A stretch of DNA of 41,485 bases, taken from positions 1 through 41,485 of the forward strand of contig CAILUI010000187.1 in assembly GCA_903837355.1 (NCBI GenBank), written 5' to 3'. Within the stretch, counting starts at the first letter, position 1. Each line of letters begins with the position of its first letter. The notes below the pieces were generated by a model. It saw nothing but the letters and a program-made list of their open reading frames with translations. It was not told where the DNA came from and made no database searches. Below, in pieces: positions 23,467 through 33,193 of the stretch. This stretch comes from an uncultured Victivallales bacterium. GTDB taxonomy: Bacteria; Verrucomicrobiota; Lentisphaeria; Oligosphaerales; JAFGRS01. The position numbers and the translations under genes are program-made.

Positions 23467-24390
23467 ATGGCAGACGTTCAGGCAGCAAGCGAGCACACCG
23501 GGGGCAACCCCACAGTGCCTCTGGTACCGCGACGCTTCGACCGCGTGGCGCGCCTGCTCGGCAGCCGTGGGCTGGTGACGCTCGCCGGCAGTCATGTGGC
23601 GGTGTTCGGCCTGGGCGGCGTCGGCAGCTACGCCGTCGAGGGCCTGGCGCGGAGCGGGGTCGGGCGACTGACGCTGGTGGATTTCGACGCTGTCTGCATC
23701 ACCAACGTCAACCGCCAGTTGCACGCCTTTCCCGCCACCGTGGGCCGGGCCAAGTCTGAACTCATGGCCGAGCGTGTGCGCGCCATCGATGCGCACATCG
23801 TGGTGGAGTCGTTTCACGAGTTCTACGAGGAGTCCACGTCCGAGCGCCTGCTGGCTGGGCGGCCGGATATCGTCATCGACGCCATCGATAACGTAACGGC
23901 GAAGATCCACCTGCTGGCAACCTGTGTGCGGCGTGGCATCCCGGTGATCAGCAGTCTGGGCGCGGCGGCGAAGTTGGACCCGACCCGGGTGCGGGTTGTG
24001 CCGCTGGCCGATACGGCGATGGACCCGCTGGCGCGCGTCGTCCGCAAGTACTTGAGGCGTCGCCATGAGATTGAGTGCGCCGACGTCGACGGCCTCTACG
24101 CGGTCTACTCCGACGAGGAGCCGGCTCTGGCTGATCCTGACTATCGCACCTCGCTATGCGGGGTGGAGTGCGCTTGCCCTGGCGGCCCGCACCGCCGGCA
24201 TTCCTGCGAACATCGGCACGTGGTGCATGGCAGTCTGGTCTTCGTTACCGCGGCTTTCGGCATGGCGGCGGCCGCTGCTGCGGTCAAGCTGCTCACGGGC
24301 CGCGGTCTGTCGCTGATCCCGGCGACGCCGGGATTACGGCGGCGCCGCCGGCCGCCGCCAGCCGCAGCCCCCGGCTCGCTGCCGCCGTGA
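23467..24390 (+). CDS. tcdA: tRNA threonylcarbamoyladenosine dehydratase (TcdA/CsdL)
   Basis: This 307-residue ThiF/E1-like adenylyltransferase has HVAVFGLGGVGSYAVEGLARSG for nucleotide binding, then TLVDFDAVCITNVNRQ with the conserved Asn-Arg pair, AKSELMAERVRAID and IDAIDNVTAKIHLLATC. These are the TcdA signatures; the enzyme cyclises t6A37 of tRNA to ct6A with ATP. The start is ATG 23467; the longer frame from GTG 23389 lacks family similarity. The C-terminal Arg/Pro-rich tail is longer than usual. The sensor kinase follows 34 bases later, a chance pairing as far as I can see. Confidence 0.9.
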   Translation: MADVQAASEHTGGNPTVPLVPRRFDRVARLLGSRGLVTLAGSHVAVFGLGGVGSYAVEGLARSGVGRLTLVDFDAVCITNVNRQLHAFPATVGRAKSELMAERVRAIDAHIVVESFHEFYEESTSERLLAGRPDIVIDAIDNVTAKIHLLATCVRRGIPVISSLGAAAKLDPTRVRVVPLADTAMDPLARVVRKYLRRRHEIECADVDGLYAVYSDEEPALADPDYRTSLCGVECACPGGPHRRHSCEHRHVVHGSLVFVTAAFGMAAAAAAVKLLTGRGLSLIPATPGLRRRRRPPPAAAPGSLPP

Positions 24391-24424
24391 CACGATACGC
24401 CATCGAGGTTTGGGTCACACTGCC

Positions 24425-27400
24425 ATGAACGTCCCCACAGAGCATCAGGAAGCGCCCCGCGCGGTGATGTACCTGCCCGCGGCGACGCGCCTGCAGTGGC
24501 TTGGGATGTTCGCGGCGCTCGTGGCGTTCGGGGGTTTGGCGCTCGGGTGGGTCTTCTGGCGGGCCGACCGCGAACTGCGCAACGATCTACTACAACAGAC
24601 GCGACTGGTGGGGCAGGGCGTGGAGATCGGGCGCGTGCAGGCGCTGACGGGATCCACGGCGGACCTGAACAGCCCGCATTACCTGCGGCTCAAGGAGCAG
24701 TTCGCGGCAGTCCGGGCGGCCAACGCCCAGTGCCGATTCGTCTATATCATGGCCCGCAGAGCTGACGGTACTGTCTTCTTCCTCGTGGACAGCGAACCGG
24801 CTGGCACGCCGGACTACTCTCCGCCCGGGCATGTCTATGACGAGCCCACGGCCGAGCTCCAGCGCGTATTCGACGCGAAGGTGGCGGTTGTTGAGGGTCC
24901 GGTATCCGACCGCTGGGGAGCCTGGGTCTCGGCCTTGGTCCCGCTCACGGCGCCCCAGGATGACGCCGTGATTGCGGTCCTGGGCATGGACATTGATGCC
25001 CGTGTTTGGAAGTGGGACGTGGGGGCGCGGGCGGCTCTGCCCATGGGGCTGTTACTGGTGTTGCTCATCGGTACAGCCGTGGCGCTGGTCGATGCTCGCC
25101 GCCGTCGCGCCCGGCCGATGCCGGTCCTGCGGCGTCTGCTGCCGCCTCTGGCGACGATGCTGGTCCTCCTCCTGGCGGGGGCTGGAGCGCTCCTCTGGCG
25201 CCAGCATCGGTTGGCGCTCACCAGACAGCTTGCCGACGAGGTCTCCGAGACCGCGAGCGCCCTGCGTACCGCCTTGGATCAGCAGGCCCTCGGCCTGGCG
25301 GCGCTGGCAGAGTCCATCGCTGCCGATCCGGCGGTACAGGAAGCCCTGCGCACGGGCGACGCCGACCGCCTGCTGGCGGCCTGGCGGCCGGTCTTGGCAA
25401 CGCTGCAACGCCAGGACCAGTTGACGCACCTGACCTTTCTCGATCCGCAGCGCCTCTGCCTGCTGCGCGTCCATCAGCCAGAACTCCGCGGCGATGCCTT
25501 TGAGCCCGCCGCGGCCGAAGCGACCGAGCGGGCCACGACGGGCATCGACCCGCGAACGCGGGACGCCTTCGTACTGCGATGGGTGCAGCCGGTCTTCGCC
25601 GGCAAACTGCGGGTCGGGTACCTCGTACTGGGCAGAGACGTGGGTGCCGTATTGCGCACCCTCCACCTCCATCCTGGCGTGCAGTTGGCCGCGGTGGTGG
25701 ACAAGACGACTCTCAGCCGGGAGAACTGGGAGGAGGGTAGGCGCCGACAGGGGCGAGAGCCCGATTGGGACCGCCTGTCCCGAACCGTGGTGATCTACAC
25801 CTCACAGGGCCGCTTGCCGGACGTCCTGGCACAGTGGGCCGATGCGCGGGCGGGAGGCGCAGTCGCCGACGCTTCGGACCTGGAGATCGCTGCCGCCGGG
25901 AAGCCCTGGCGGGTTGCCCTCACCCCTCTGCTGGACGGTGCCGGTGCCGCCGTTGGCGACCTGCTGGTCCTGCGTGATGTGTCGGCCGACAAGGCCGCCA
26001 TCGCGCGTTTGCTTGCCCTTGGGGGTGGGGCGGGCGGGGTCCTGCTGGCGCTGTTGCTGGGTTCTCTGTTCGTCCTGTTGCGTCGCACCGATGTCGGCCT
26101 GCGGAACCAGCAGGCCGAACTGCGCGAGAGCGAGGCCCGCTTTGATCAACTGGCCGAGCAGAGTGGCACCATTGCCTGGGAAGTCGACGGCCAGGGGCTC
26201 TACACCTACGTCAGCCACGTCGCCGAGATCGTTCTGGGTTACCGCCCCGATGAGATGGTGGGGCGACTGCACTTCCATGACCTGCACCCGGCATCCGGAC
26301 GGCAGGCGTTCCGGGAAGCCGCCGACGCGGTCTTTGCGCGCCAGGAGTCTTTCCGGAATCTGGAGAACGAGATGGAGGCCAAGGATGGTCGGACGGTATG
26401 GGTTTCCACCAATGGCATCCCCTTGCTGAACCCCGACGGGACCCTGCGCGGCTACCGCGGCAGCGACACCGACATCACGGCGCGCCTGCAGGCGGATGCG
26501 GCGCTGCGCGAGACCAACCGGCTGCTCGCGGCCACCACGGCTCGCGCCAACGAGTTAGCCGTCCGCGCCGAGGCCGCGAATGCCGCCAAGGGTGAGTTCC
26601 TGGCCAACATGAGTCACGAGATCAGAACGCCGCTGAACGGGGTCATCGGGATGAGCGGGTTGCTGCTGGACACGCGGCTGGACGATGAGCAGCGGCGCTA
26701 CGCCGAAACCGTACGCGGCAGTGGCGAGGTGCTGCTGGGCCTGGTCAACGACATTCTCGACTTCTCGAAGATCGAGGCCGGCAAACTTGACTTGGAGAGG
26801 CTCGACTTCGAGGTGTCGAACCTGCTCGGGGACGTGGTTGCCACGCTGGGTCCGCGGGCCCGTGAGAAGGGGCTCACCCTACTCTGCACCGTCGATCCCG
26901 CCGTGCCCTCGCGCCTGCGCGGCGATCCGGGCCGCTTGCGCCAGGTCCTCACCAACCTGGCCGGTAACGCCGTCAAGTTCACCCGCCTTGGCGAGGTGGC
27001 GATCCAGGTTGCGTTGGCGGCGCCAGAGGGGCAGGGCGCGCGTGGCTTGGCGCCGGCGCCAGGGCAGGAGGCGGAGGCAGGTGAACGGGACGCGCGCAGC
27101 CCCCGCGGATCGCACCCACCAGAGTCGATCACGCTGCGTTTCACGGTGGTCGACACGGGAATCGGTATCGCGGCCGACAAGGTGGGATTGCTCTTTGACA
27201 AGTTCACGCAGGTCGACGCCTCGATCACGCGGCGCTATGGGGGCAGCGGTCTCGGCCTGGCCATCTCGAAGCAACTGGCCGAGTTGATGGGCGGGCACAT
27301 CGGCGTGAACAGCGTCGAAGGCAAAGGCTCGGAGTTCTGGTTCACCGCTCGCTTCGATCCGGCGAGTGGCGGCGCGGGTGGGGAGCGGGCGGCCGTCGCA

Positions 27401-27913
27401 GCGCCGCGCGGACAGGCCCCCTCGGCAGCACCTGGCTTGCGCGAGCGGTTTGCCGGCTGCACGGCCCGCATTCTCCTGGCCGAGGACAACAGTGTCAATC
27501 AGCGTCTGGCGATCGCCATGCTCCGCAAGCTGGGCCTGAACGCGGATGTGGTGGCCAACGGTGCGGAAGCGCTACGCGCGCTGGAAGCCGTGCCCTACGA
27601 CCTGGTGCTCATGGATGTGCAGATGCCAGAGATGGACGGCATCGAAGCGACCCGCCGCATCCGCGATCCGCACTCCGCCGTCCGCAATCACCGGATTCCC
27701 ATCATCGCCATGACCGCCCGCGCCATGCAAGGCGACCGCGAAGGCTTCCTGAACGCGGGGATGGATGACTACGTCGCCAAACCGGTGCTGCTCCCCGCGC
27801 TCGCGGATGCGTTGGGCAGGTGGCTGCCGGCGAACGCCGCGGGGCCGGTTGCGCCAGCCCCAACGGCGTCCGTCCAGGCCGCTTCAGAGCGTGCAGGGCA
27901 TGCCGCGGGTTAG
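24425..27913 (+). CDS. Hybrid sensor histidine kinase/response regulator with two membrane sensor modules
   Basis: This 1162-residue protein has a first membrane helix (about 24-46), an extracytoplasmic sensor loop, helices near 204-222 and 240-258, a second dCache-like sensor region (about 260-520) and a fourth helix (527-552). A PAS domain (570-690) follows, then HisKA with the phospho-acceptor His731 in NMSHEIRTPLNGV, and HATPase_c (about 835-970) with N box NLAGNAVKFT, VDTGIGIA and GGSGLGLAIS. A receiver domain (1012-1130) has phospho-acceptor Asp1064 in LVLMDVQMPEMDG. No HPt domain or partner regulator is encoded nearby. The last 30 bases overlap the 3' end of the convergent GH38 gene. 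Confidence 0.92.
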   Translation: MNVPTEHQEAPRAVMYLPAATRLQWLGMFAALVAFGGLALGWVFWRADRELRNDLLQQTRLVGQGVEIGRVQALTGSTADLNSPHYLRLKEQFAAVRAANAQCRFVYIMARRADGTVFFLVDSEPAGTPDYSPPGHVYDEPTAELQRVFDAKVAVVEGPVSDRWGAWVSALVPLTAPQDDAVIAVLGMDIDARVWKWDVGARAALPMGLLLVLLIGTAVALVDARRRRARPMPVLRRLLPPLATMLVLLLAGAGALLWRQHRLALTRQLADEVSETASALRTALDQQALGLAALAESIAADPAVQEALRTGDADRLLAAWRPVLATLQRQDQLTHLTFLDPQRLCLLRVHQPELRGDAFEPAAAEATERATTGIDPRTRDAFVLRWVQPVFAGKLRVGYLVLGRDVGAVLRTLHLHPGVQLAAVVDKTTLSRENWEEGRRRQGREPDWDRLSRTVVIYTSQGRLPDVLAQWADARAGGAVADASDLEIAAAGKPWRVALTPLLDGAGAAVGDLLVLRDVSADKAAIARLLALGGGAGGVLLALLLGSLFVLLRRTDVGLRNQQAELRESEARFDQLAEQSGTIAWEVDGQGLYTYVSHVAEIVLGYRPDEMVGRLHFHDLHPASGRQAFREAADAVFARQESFRNLENEMEAKDGRTVWVSTNGIPLLNPDGTLRGYRGSDTDITARLQADAALRETNRLLAATTARANELAVRAEAANAAKGEFLANMSHEIRTPLNGVIGMSGLLLDTRLDDEQRRYAETVRGSGEVLLGLVNDILDFSKIEAGKLDLERLDFEVSNLLGDVVATLGPRAREKGLTLLCTVDPAVPSRLRGDPGRLRQVLTNLAGNAVKFTRLGEVAIQVALAAPEGQGARGLAPAPGQEAEAGERDARSPRGSHPPESITLRFTVVDTGIGIAADKVGLLFDKFTQVDASITRRYGGSGLGLAISKQLAELMGGHIGVNSVEGKGSEFWFTARFDPASGGAGGERAAVAAPRGQAPSAAPGLRERFAGCTARILLAEDNSVNQRLAIAMLRKLGLNADVVANGAEALRALEAVPYDLVLMDVQMPEMDGIEATRRIRDPHSAVRNHRIPIIAMTARAMQGDREGFLNAGMDDYVAKPVLLPALADALGRWLPANAAGPVAPAPTASVQAASERAGHAAG

Positions 27914-30007
27914 GTCCGCGTAGGCCGGCGGTTGCTGCAGGGCCAGCCCCATGGCGTCCAGCGCCGCTGGGGTTAGCGCTTCCCCGAAGACCAGCCGCAG
28001 CCTGAAATCGTGCTCGCCACGGTCGCTGTAACGGCCACCGGCCCGCCCACCGGGATCGGGGACGTGGTGCGCCATCTGCGGGCTCCGCAAGAGGGTCAGC
28101 CGCACCGCCGTGGGCGTGACATCGGCGGCGAAGACGTCGGGACAGACCAGGCCCAGGCAGTGGCCGTCGGCAAAGCGCAGCAGGATGCCGTCGCGGAGCG
28201 GCCGTTCGGTGCCGTCCAAAGGCCGACCGAGCCAACCCCCGGGGATGCCGTCGAGGCGGCTGACGGGTGGCGCCGGCAGCGTGATCTCCAGCTTCAGCAG
28301 GCGCAGGCGCTCGCTCCAGCAGACGCGGTGCCGCAGTTCGGCGAAGGCCTCGCCGGCATAGAGCCGCAGTTGCCGCAGTAGAGCACTGTTGCCGATGACG
28401 CCGCACTGGGAGAGCTCGCCCAGAAGCTCGCCGTCAGCGCTGGCCACCGGCGTTTCCCAGCGTGCCGTGTCGACCTGTCCACCCAGGAAGCGGTTAACGC
28501 CGTGCGACCAGGTGTCGCTCGGATCGTCGATGAGCTGCAGTTGCGGCAACGGATAGGTCCTCCCCTGCCAACGGATGCCGTTGCAGAGGTCGGCCGCGAC
28601 CGACCCATTCTGCAGGCCGCCCGGAACACGCACTACGGGTGTCGCCACCGTCGCCCGTGCCCGATCCTCAGCGACGCGCAGGACCCGCATCTGCCCGGGG
28701 CGTGCCTCCAGCCTCACCAGCAGGCGCACGGGCCAGGACATGGAGACGATCGACTCTGGCCGGAGCTGCTGGCAGGGGACGTCCTGTCCGGCTTCGTCAA
28801 TCAGGGAGAACTGTGCCGGCCAGCCGCGCATGCCCATCCACGGCTCCACCTCGACCCAGTCGCTGAAGGGTGTCGCCGCGGCATTGAAGAACACCAGGCG
28901 CTGCAGCGGATCGGCAGGCAGTGCGGTGAGTTGACGACGCAGGCTCTGGTGTATGACTCGGTCGGCGAAGGCCTGCACGGCGCCCAGTTGCGCGTCGACG
29001 TGGCGATAGGCGGAGGGTAGGCACGTACCGCCCATGGTGTCGTGGAACTGCATGAAGGCGACGGTGCGCCAGTGCTCCTGCAGCTCCCGTGCCGCGGTCC
29101 GCGCTGGCCGCGGGTCGGTCGCCAGGGCACACTCGGCCTGGTCCAGAGCGTGTTCTGACAAGCGCACGCCCAGCTTGATGGGGCGATGTACGGTGTAGCA
29201 GCCGACCGCGTGGTACTGCAGTTCGCCGGTGACCAGCGGCAACGCCGCGACCTCGCCCGCAATCGCCGCGAAGAAGCGGTCTGGCGAGGAGAACTCGAGG
29301 CGCAGGTCAGGGAAGGCCTCGCGGTGCTCGCGGATCCAGGCGATGAGTGCCTCGCCGGGGCCACCGCCGTGGTCGCCAACCCCGGCGAAGCACATCGTGT
29401 GGGTGATGCCCGCGGGCAGTTCCGTGCAGGCCGCCCGCAGGTGCTCCTCGGTCAGGTGCTGAACACAGTACGAGCGGGCAATGCGGAAGGTGATCAACTC
29501 CGGGCCGGCCGCGTACCCGCGCCAGCGGAACAGCCGCGCCGGCAGGGCCATCTCATGCTCCTGCGGCCGCATCATGATGTAGTACTTCTGCCCGGCTTCG
29601 GTCATGAACTCAGGCAGCGTGGCGGCGTGACCGAACGAATCGGGGTTGAAGGCCACCTCGGGAAAAACGCCAAAGCGGTCCAGGAAGTACTCCTTGCCGC
29701 AAGCGATCTGGCGGCGGAAACCGATGGCACCGGGCGCATTGCAGTCGGGCTGGATCCACCAGCCGCCGGTGAGCGCCCAGCGTCCCGCCCGCACGTGCCG
29801 GCGGATGCGCTGGAACAGCTTCGGATCCAGCTCCTCGACCTGGTGGTAGACCCAGGCCTCCCCTTGGGTGTAAACGGCGTCCGGGTGGTGATCCAGACGG
29901 TCGCAGGCGCTGCGGCAAGTGGCCAGGGCCTCGTCAACCCCGGCCTGCCAGGGCCACAACCAGATGGGGTCCAGGTGCGCGTGCAAGACGATGTGAACGG
30001 TGATCAT
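27884..30007 (-). CDS. GH38-family alpha-mannosidase-like enzyme
   Basis: This protein has about 707 residues. VLHAHLDPIWLW at the N-terminus supplies the zinc ligands of GH38 (His11, Asp13), and AFNPDSFGHAATLPE contains the expected nucleophile Asp123. HTMCFAGVGDHGGGP provides a second conserved active-site loop. The C-terminal half is beta-rich, as in the family. No signal peptide is evident, so it probably acts in the cytosol on imported mannosides or related sugars. I chose ATG 30007, with AAAGGGA upstream. The frame stays open to 30091 only by translating the 9-bp repeats as Ser-Asp-Pro. The 3' end overlaps the kinase gene by 30 bases. Confidence 0.87.
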   Translation of the reverse strand: MITVHIVLHAHLDPIWLWPWQAGVDEALATCRSACDRLDHHPDAVYTQGEAWVYHQVEELDPKLFQRIRRHVRAGRWALTGGWWIQPDCNAPGAIGFRRQIACGKEYFLDRFGVFPEVAFNPDSFGHAATLPEFMTEAGQKYYIMMRPQEHEMALPARLFRWRGYAAGPELITFRIARSYCVQHLTEEHLRAACTELPAGITHTMCFAGVGDHGGGPGEALIAWIREHREAFPDLRLEFSSPDRFFAAIAGEVAALPLVTGELQYHAVGCYTVHRPIKLGVRLSEHALDQAECALATDPRPARTAARELQEHWRTVAFMQFHDTMGGTCLPSAYRHVDAQLGAVQAFADRVIHQSLRRQLTALPADPLQRLVFFNAAATPFSDWVEVEPWMGMRGWPAQFSLIDEAGQDVPCQQLRPESIVSMSWPVRLLVRLEARPGQMRVLRVAEDRARATVATPVVRVPGGLQNGSVAADLCNGIRWQGRTYPLPQLQLIDDPSDTWSHGVNRFLGGQVDTARWETPVASADGELLGELSQCGVIGNSALLRQLRLYAGEAFAELRHRVCWSERLRLLKLEITLPAPPVSRLDGIPGGWLGRPLDGTERPLRDGILLRFADGHCLGLVCPDVFAADVTPTAVRLTLLRSPQMAHHVPDPGGRAGGRYSDRGEHDFRLRLVFGEALTPAALDAMGLALQQPPAYADLTRGMPCTL

Positions 30008-30030
30008 GCCGCGAGTCCCTTTCTGAAGGT

Positions 30031-30079
30031 GATCGGACGGATCGGACGGATCGGACGGATCGGACGGATCGGACGGATC
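30031..30079. repeat. 9-bp tandem array (GATCGGACG) in the GH38 leader
   Basis: GATC recurs at exact 9-base spacing (30031, 30040, 30049, 30058, 30067, 30076), giving about 5.4 perfect copies. It lies 24 bases upstream of the GH38 start. Its period (9) and single orientation set it apart from the heptamer elements. Confidence 0.93.
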
Positions 30080-30303
30080 CGCCGACCGCATCGGCTGTAC
30101 CTCATGCTTCTGTCAACGGGCTGCCCGCGGCGCCGGGCATACTCTGCCTGCCAGCCTGGGGTCTTCCCGTCGAACGGGAAGATATGCCGACAGAGGCCAC
30201 ACTGTCGGATCCCTGACTCGTGTTCATCGGCTGCCCCCTTTGGCCCATACTGTCAAGACAAGATACCCGCTCGGCCCGCGGGCGGCAACAGCCCAGAAGG
30301 GAA
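30080..30303. other. Intergenic stretch between the GH38 start and the fatty-acid operon terminator
   Basis: No gene is supported. It should hold the GH38 promoter, read leftward, but no clear box pair was found. Confidence 0.4.
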
Positions 30304-30336
30304 CGGCCCCGGAGGCTGGAATGCCACCCGGGGCCG
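30290..30336 (-). terminator. Terminator of the etf/acyl-CoA dehydrogenase operon
   Basis: CGGCCCCGG (30304-30312) and CCGGGGCCG (30328-30336) form nine perfect pairs with a 15-base loop. Read on the minus strand it is followed by TTCCCTTCT. It begins 27 bases beyond the dehydrogenase stop. Confidence 0.7.
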
Positions 30337-30362
30337 CGGTGTCACGAGAGGGTGCCAGCGCC

Positions 30363-32084
30363 TTACAGCGCCATGACCTGCTCGTGGTTGTCGATCAGGC
30401 TGACGTCGTTGCGCTCGATGACCTCGTAGTGCTCATTCACTTCTGGGAGCCAGTCGAGGACAAAGCGTTCAGCGGCGACTTGGCGGGACTTGTCTTTGGT
30501 CGCATCGCGCAGCAGCAGGTAGCTGACCAGGACGATAGTCTCCATGCGACAGAGGCGGCGCGCCATCAGGTCGAAATACTCGGTGTCGTTGCGCTGCTCC
30601 ACGATTCTGACGGCCCGCTGCAGTCTCTCGCGGGCCATGTCCACGGCGCTGGCCAGACGACGCAGTTTGCCCTCGTAGGGGATCAGGCTGAGATCGCTCA
30701 TCATCGGGTCGAGGACGCGCAGCATGACGCCGCCGATGGCAGCCACGTACTGCAACTGCGTGGTGCCTTCGTAGATGTTGGTGATGCGGGCGTCGCGGTA
30801 CAGGCGTTCCGCCGGGAAATCCTTCATGAAGCCGGTGCCGCCGTGGATCTGGATCGCGTTGTAGGCGACCGAGTTGGCGAGTTCGGTGCAGAAGGCCTTG
30901 GCGAGCGGCGTCAGTTCCGCTGCCATTTTGGTGAAAGTCTTCTCCTGGTTACGCTGTTCGGGCGACGGGCTATCGGTGTGGTTGAGGATTTCCTCGTAGT
31001 TGTCGCGCAGGTCGACGATCTTGGTGGTTTCATAGAGCAGCGCCCGTGCCGCCAGGATGCCGACCTTGTCGTGCACCAGCATCTCATAGACGGCCGGGAA
31101 CTTGATGATGGCCTTGCCGAACTGCTCGCGCGCCTTGGCGTACTTCAGCGCTTCGCGGTAGGCGGCCTCGGCGATGCCCAGCGCCTGGGCGCTGATGGCG
31201 ACGCGGGCGCCGTTCATCAGCGACATGACGTAGCGGGTCAGGCCGCGCCGCCGGATGCCGACCAGTTGGGCAGGGACGTTGTTGAACTGCAGCTCGCAGG
31301 TGGGCGAACCGTGGATGCCAAGCTTGTTTTCGATACGGCGCACCAGCAGTTGCGGGCACTTCTCGCAGACGAACATGGAGAGGCCGCGGCCGTCCTTGCT
31401 GTTCTCTTCGGAGCGCGCCAGCACCAGCAGCACCTTGGCGCAGCCGTTGGTGATGAAGCGCTTCATGCCATTCAGCACCCACTGGCCCGTCTCCTCATCG
31501 AGATGGGCCTTGAGTTGTACCGCCTGCAGGTCGCTGCCCGCCTCGGGTTCGGTCAGAGCCATGGCGCCATCCACCTCTCCCGAGGAGAAGCGGGGCAGAA
31601 ACTCCGCCTTCTGCTCCTCGGTGCCGAAACGCCCGATGGTCTCGGCGATGTCCTGCAGGCCGAAGAGGTTCTGCAAGCTGGCGTCGGCGCGTGACACCAT
31701 CTCGTTCATCATCGTGTACAGCGTGACCGGGAAGTTCAGGCCACCGTACTGGCGCTGCAGCATGACGCCCATGAGCTGGCCTTGGGCGATGTCGCGCAGG
31801 TTAGCGACCGTTCCGGCCGCGTAGTGGACCACGCCGTTCCTCAGGTGGGCGCCCTCTTCGTCGACCGCCGCGGCACGCGGGGCGATCAGGGAACCGCAGA
31901 TCTCACCTGCCATCTGCAGGACCTTATCGTAGCTGTCCAAGGCGTCGGCGAAGTCCACCGGGGCTTCCGGGAAGTCCTTGGCCTGGCGGTAGTCGTTCTC
32001 GCGCATCCGGGTGACCTCTTCGAGGCCGACCGTCTGCAGGTGGAACCGGATATCGGGATTATCGAGGTAGAAGTTCTCAGCCAT
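30363..32084 (-). CDS. Acyl-CoA dehydrogenase
   Basis: This 573-residue flavoenzyme has the family motifs AMALTEPEAGSDLQAV (flavin/substrate loop), FITNGCAKVLLVLARS, QIHGGTGFMKDFPAERLYRDARITNIYEGTTQLQ with the catalytic Glu of IYEGT, and a C-terminal extension of about 130 residues typical of the longer acyl-CoA dehydrogenases. It oxidises an acyl-CoA to the enoyl-CoA and passes electrons to the ETF encoded upstream. The start is ATG 32084, with AAGGAG nine bases before. It is the last gene of a three-gene operon (etfB, etfA, dehydrogenase). Chain-length preference is not visible. Confidence 0.93.
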   Translation of the reverse strand: MAENFYLDNPDIRFHLQTVGLEEVTRMRENDYRQAKDFPEAPVDFADALDSYDKVLQMAGEICGSLIAPRAAAVDEEGAHLRNGVVHYAAGTVANLRDIAQGQLMGVMLQRQYGGLNFPVTLYTMMNEMVSRADASLQNLFGLQDIAETIGRFGTEEQKAEFLPRFSSGEVDGAMALTEPEAGSDLQAVQLKAHLDEETGQWVLNGMKRFITNGCAKVLLVLARSEENSKDGRGLSMFVCEKCPQLLVRRIENKLGIHGSPTCELQFNNVPAQLVGIRRRGLTRYVMSLMNGARVAISAQALGIAEAAYREALKYAKAREQFGKAIIKFPAVYEMLVHDKVGILAARALLYETTKIVDLRDNYEEILNHTDSPSPEQRNQEKTFTKMAAELTPLAKAFCTELANSVAYNAIQIHGGTGFMKDFPAERLYRDARITNIYEGTTQLQYVAAIGGVMLRVLDPMMSDLSLIPYEGKLRRLASAVDMARERLQRAVRIVEQRNDTEYFDLMARRLCRMETIVLVSYLLLRDATKDKSRQVAAERFVLDWLPEVNEHYEVIERNDVSLIDNHEQVMAL

Positions 32085-32147
32085 CTGCGCTTCACTCCTT
32101 GGACGCCGACGCACGGGGGGCCATTGCCGCCGGGCCGGGGCTGTTCC

Positions 32148-33176
32148 TCACACACGGGCCTTGTAGGCTTTGATCATCTTGGGGAGGACGACATTGAGGT
32201 CGCCGACGATGCCGTAGTCCGCCACCGAGAAGATAGGGGCGCCGGCCTCGGAGTTGATCGCGATGATCTTGGCGCTCTCGCTCATGCCGGCCCGGTGCTG
32301 TACGGAACCGCTGATGCCGATAGCGATGTAGAGGCGCGGGCGGACGGTGACGCCGGTCTGTCCGACCTGATGCTCGTGATCAATCCAGCCCGCATCGACC
32401 GCGGCGCGCGAGGCGCCGACGGTGGCGCCGATGGTCTCGGCGAGCTGGTAGATGAGCTTGAAGTTCTCCTTGCTGCCCACGCCATAACCGCCGGAGACGA
32501 TGATTTGTGCAGCCTTCAGATTGAGCTTGCTCTCCTGGCGATGCCGCTCGATGAGCTGCACGGTCAGGTCGGCCGCACTCAGGGTCACAGGTACCGGCGT
32601 GACCTTGCCCTTCCGGCCGCTCTGGGGCGCGGTCAGGGCCATGACGCCTTCGCGGACCGTGACCATCTGCGGATCCTGCCAACTGTTGACGATGGTGGCG
32701 ATGATATTGCCACCAAAGGCCGGGCGGATCTGCATGAGCTTGTTCTTGAGCACCTTCTTGGTGCTCTTGTCCTCGAACTCGTCGATGCGCAAGGAGGTGC
32801 AGTCAGCGGTCAGGCCGGCCTGCAGGCAGGACGCCACGCGCGGCGCCAGCGAGCGGCCAACGTGCGTTGCGCCAAAGACGAAGATGTTGGGGCGATGCTG
32901 CTCAACCAGCGCGACGACGATCTTCTGATAGGGCACTGCTGAGAAGTGCAGCAGCGCTGGGTCGTCGGCCACGAAGACGTTGTCGCAGCCGTAGGAGTGC
33001 AGGGTCGCAAACAGCTCAGGTTTGAGGCCGGAACCGAGGACGACGGCTTCGGTCTTGACGCCCAGTTGAGTGGCCAGTTCGCAGCCCTTGCATACCAGTT
33101 CCAGGCTGACGTCGGCGAGCCGGCCACCGTCCTGCTCGACGTATATCCACACATTGCCGATCTTCGCGTTGCTCAT
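32148..33176 (-). CDS. etfA: Electron transfer flavoprotein subunit alpha
   Basis: This 342-residue protein has the N-terminal ETF domain (VWIYVEQDGGRLADVSLELV) and the C-terminal FAD-binding domain: IIVSGGYGVGSKENF, VGASRAAVDAGW, QVGQTGVTVRPRLYIAIGISGSVQHRAGM and IFSVADYGIVGDL. With EtfB it accepts electrons from acyl-CoA dehydrogenase and delivers them to the quinone pool via an oxidoreductase not in this window. It starts 17 bases after etfB and ends 63 bases before the dehydrogenase. Confidence 0.96.
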   Translation of the reverse strand: MSNAKIGNVWIYVEQDGGRLADVSLELVCKGCELATQLGVKTEAVVLGSGLKPELFATLHSYGCDNVFVADDPALLHFSAVPYQKIVVALVEQHRPNIFVFGATHVGRSLAPRVASCLQAGLTADCTSLRIDEFEDKSTKKVLKNKLMQIRPAFGGNIIATIVNSWQDPQMVTVREGVMALTAPQSGRKGKVTPVPVTLSAADLTVQLIERHRQESKLNLKAAQIIVSGGYGVGSKENFKLIYQLAETIGATVGASRAAVDAGWIDHEHQVGQTGVTVRPRLYIAIGISGSVQHRAGMSESAKIIAINSEAGAPIFSVADYGIVGDLNVVLPKMIKAYKARV

Positions 33177-33193
33177 AGTTCGGAAAACCCCCG

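Noticed and set aside
30008..30091. N-terminal extension of the GH38 enzyme with Ser-Asp-Pro repeats
   Set aside because: A good ribosome site and the family's usual N-terminus both support ATG 30007; the extension is the 9-bp repeat read in frame.
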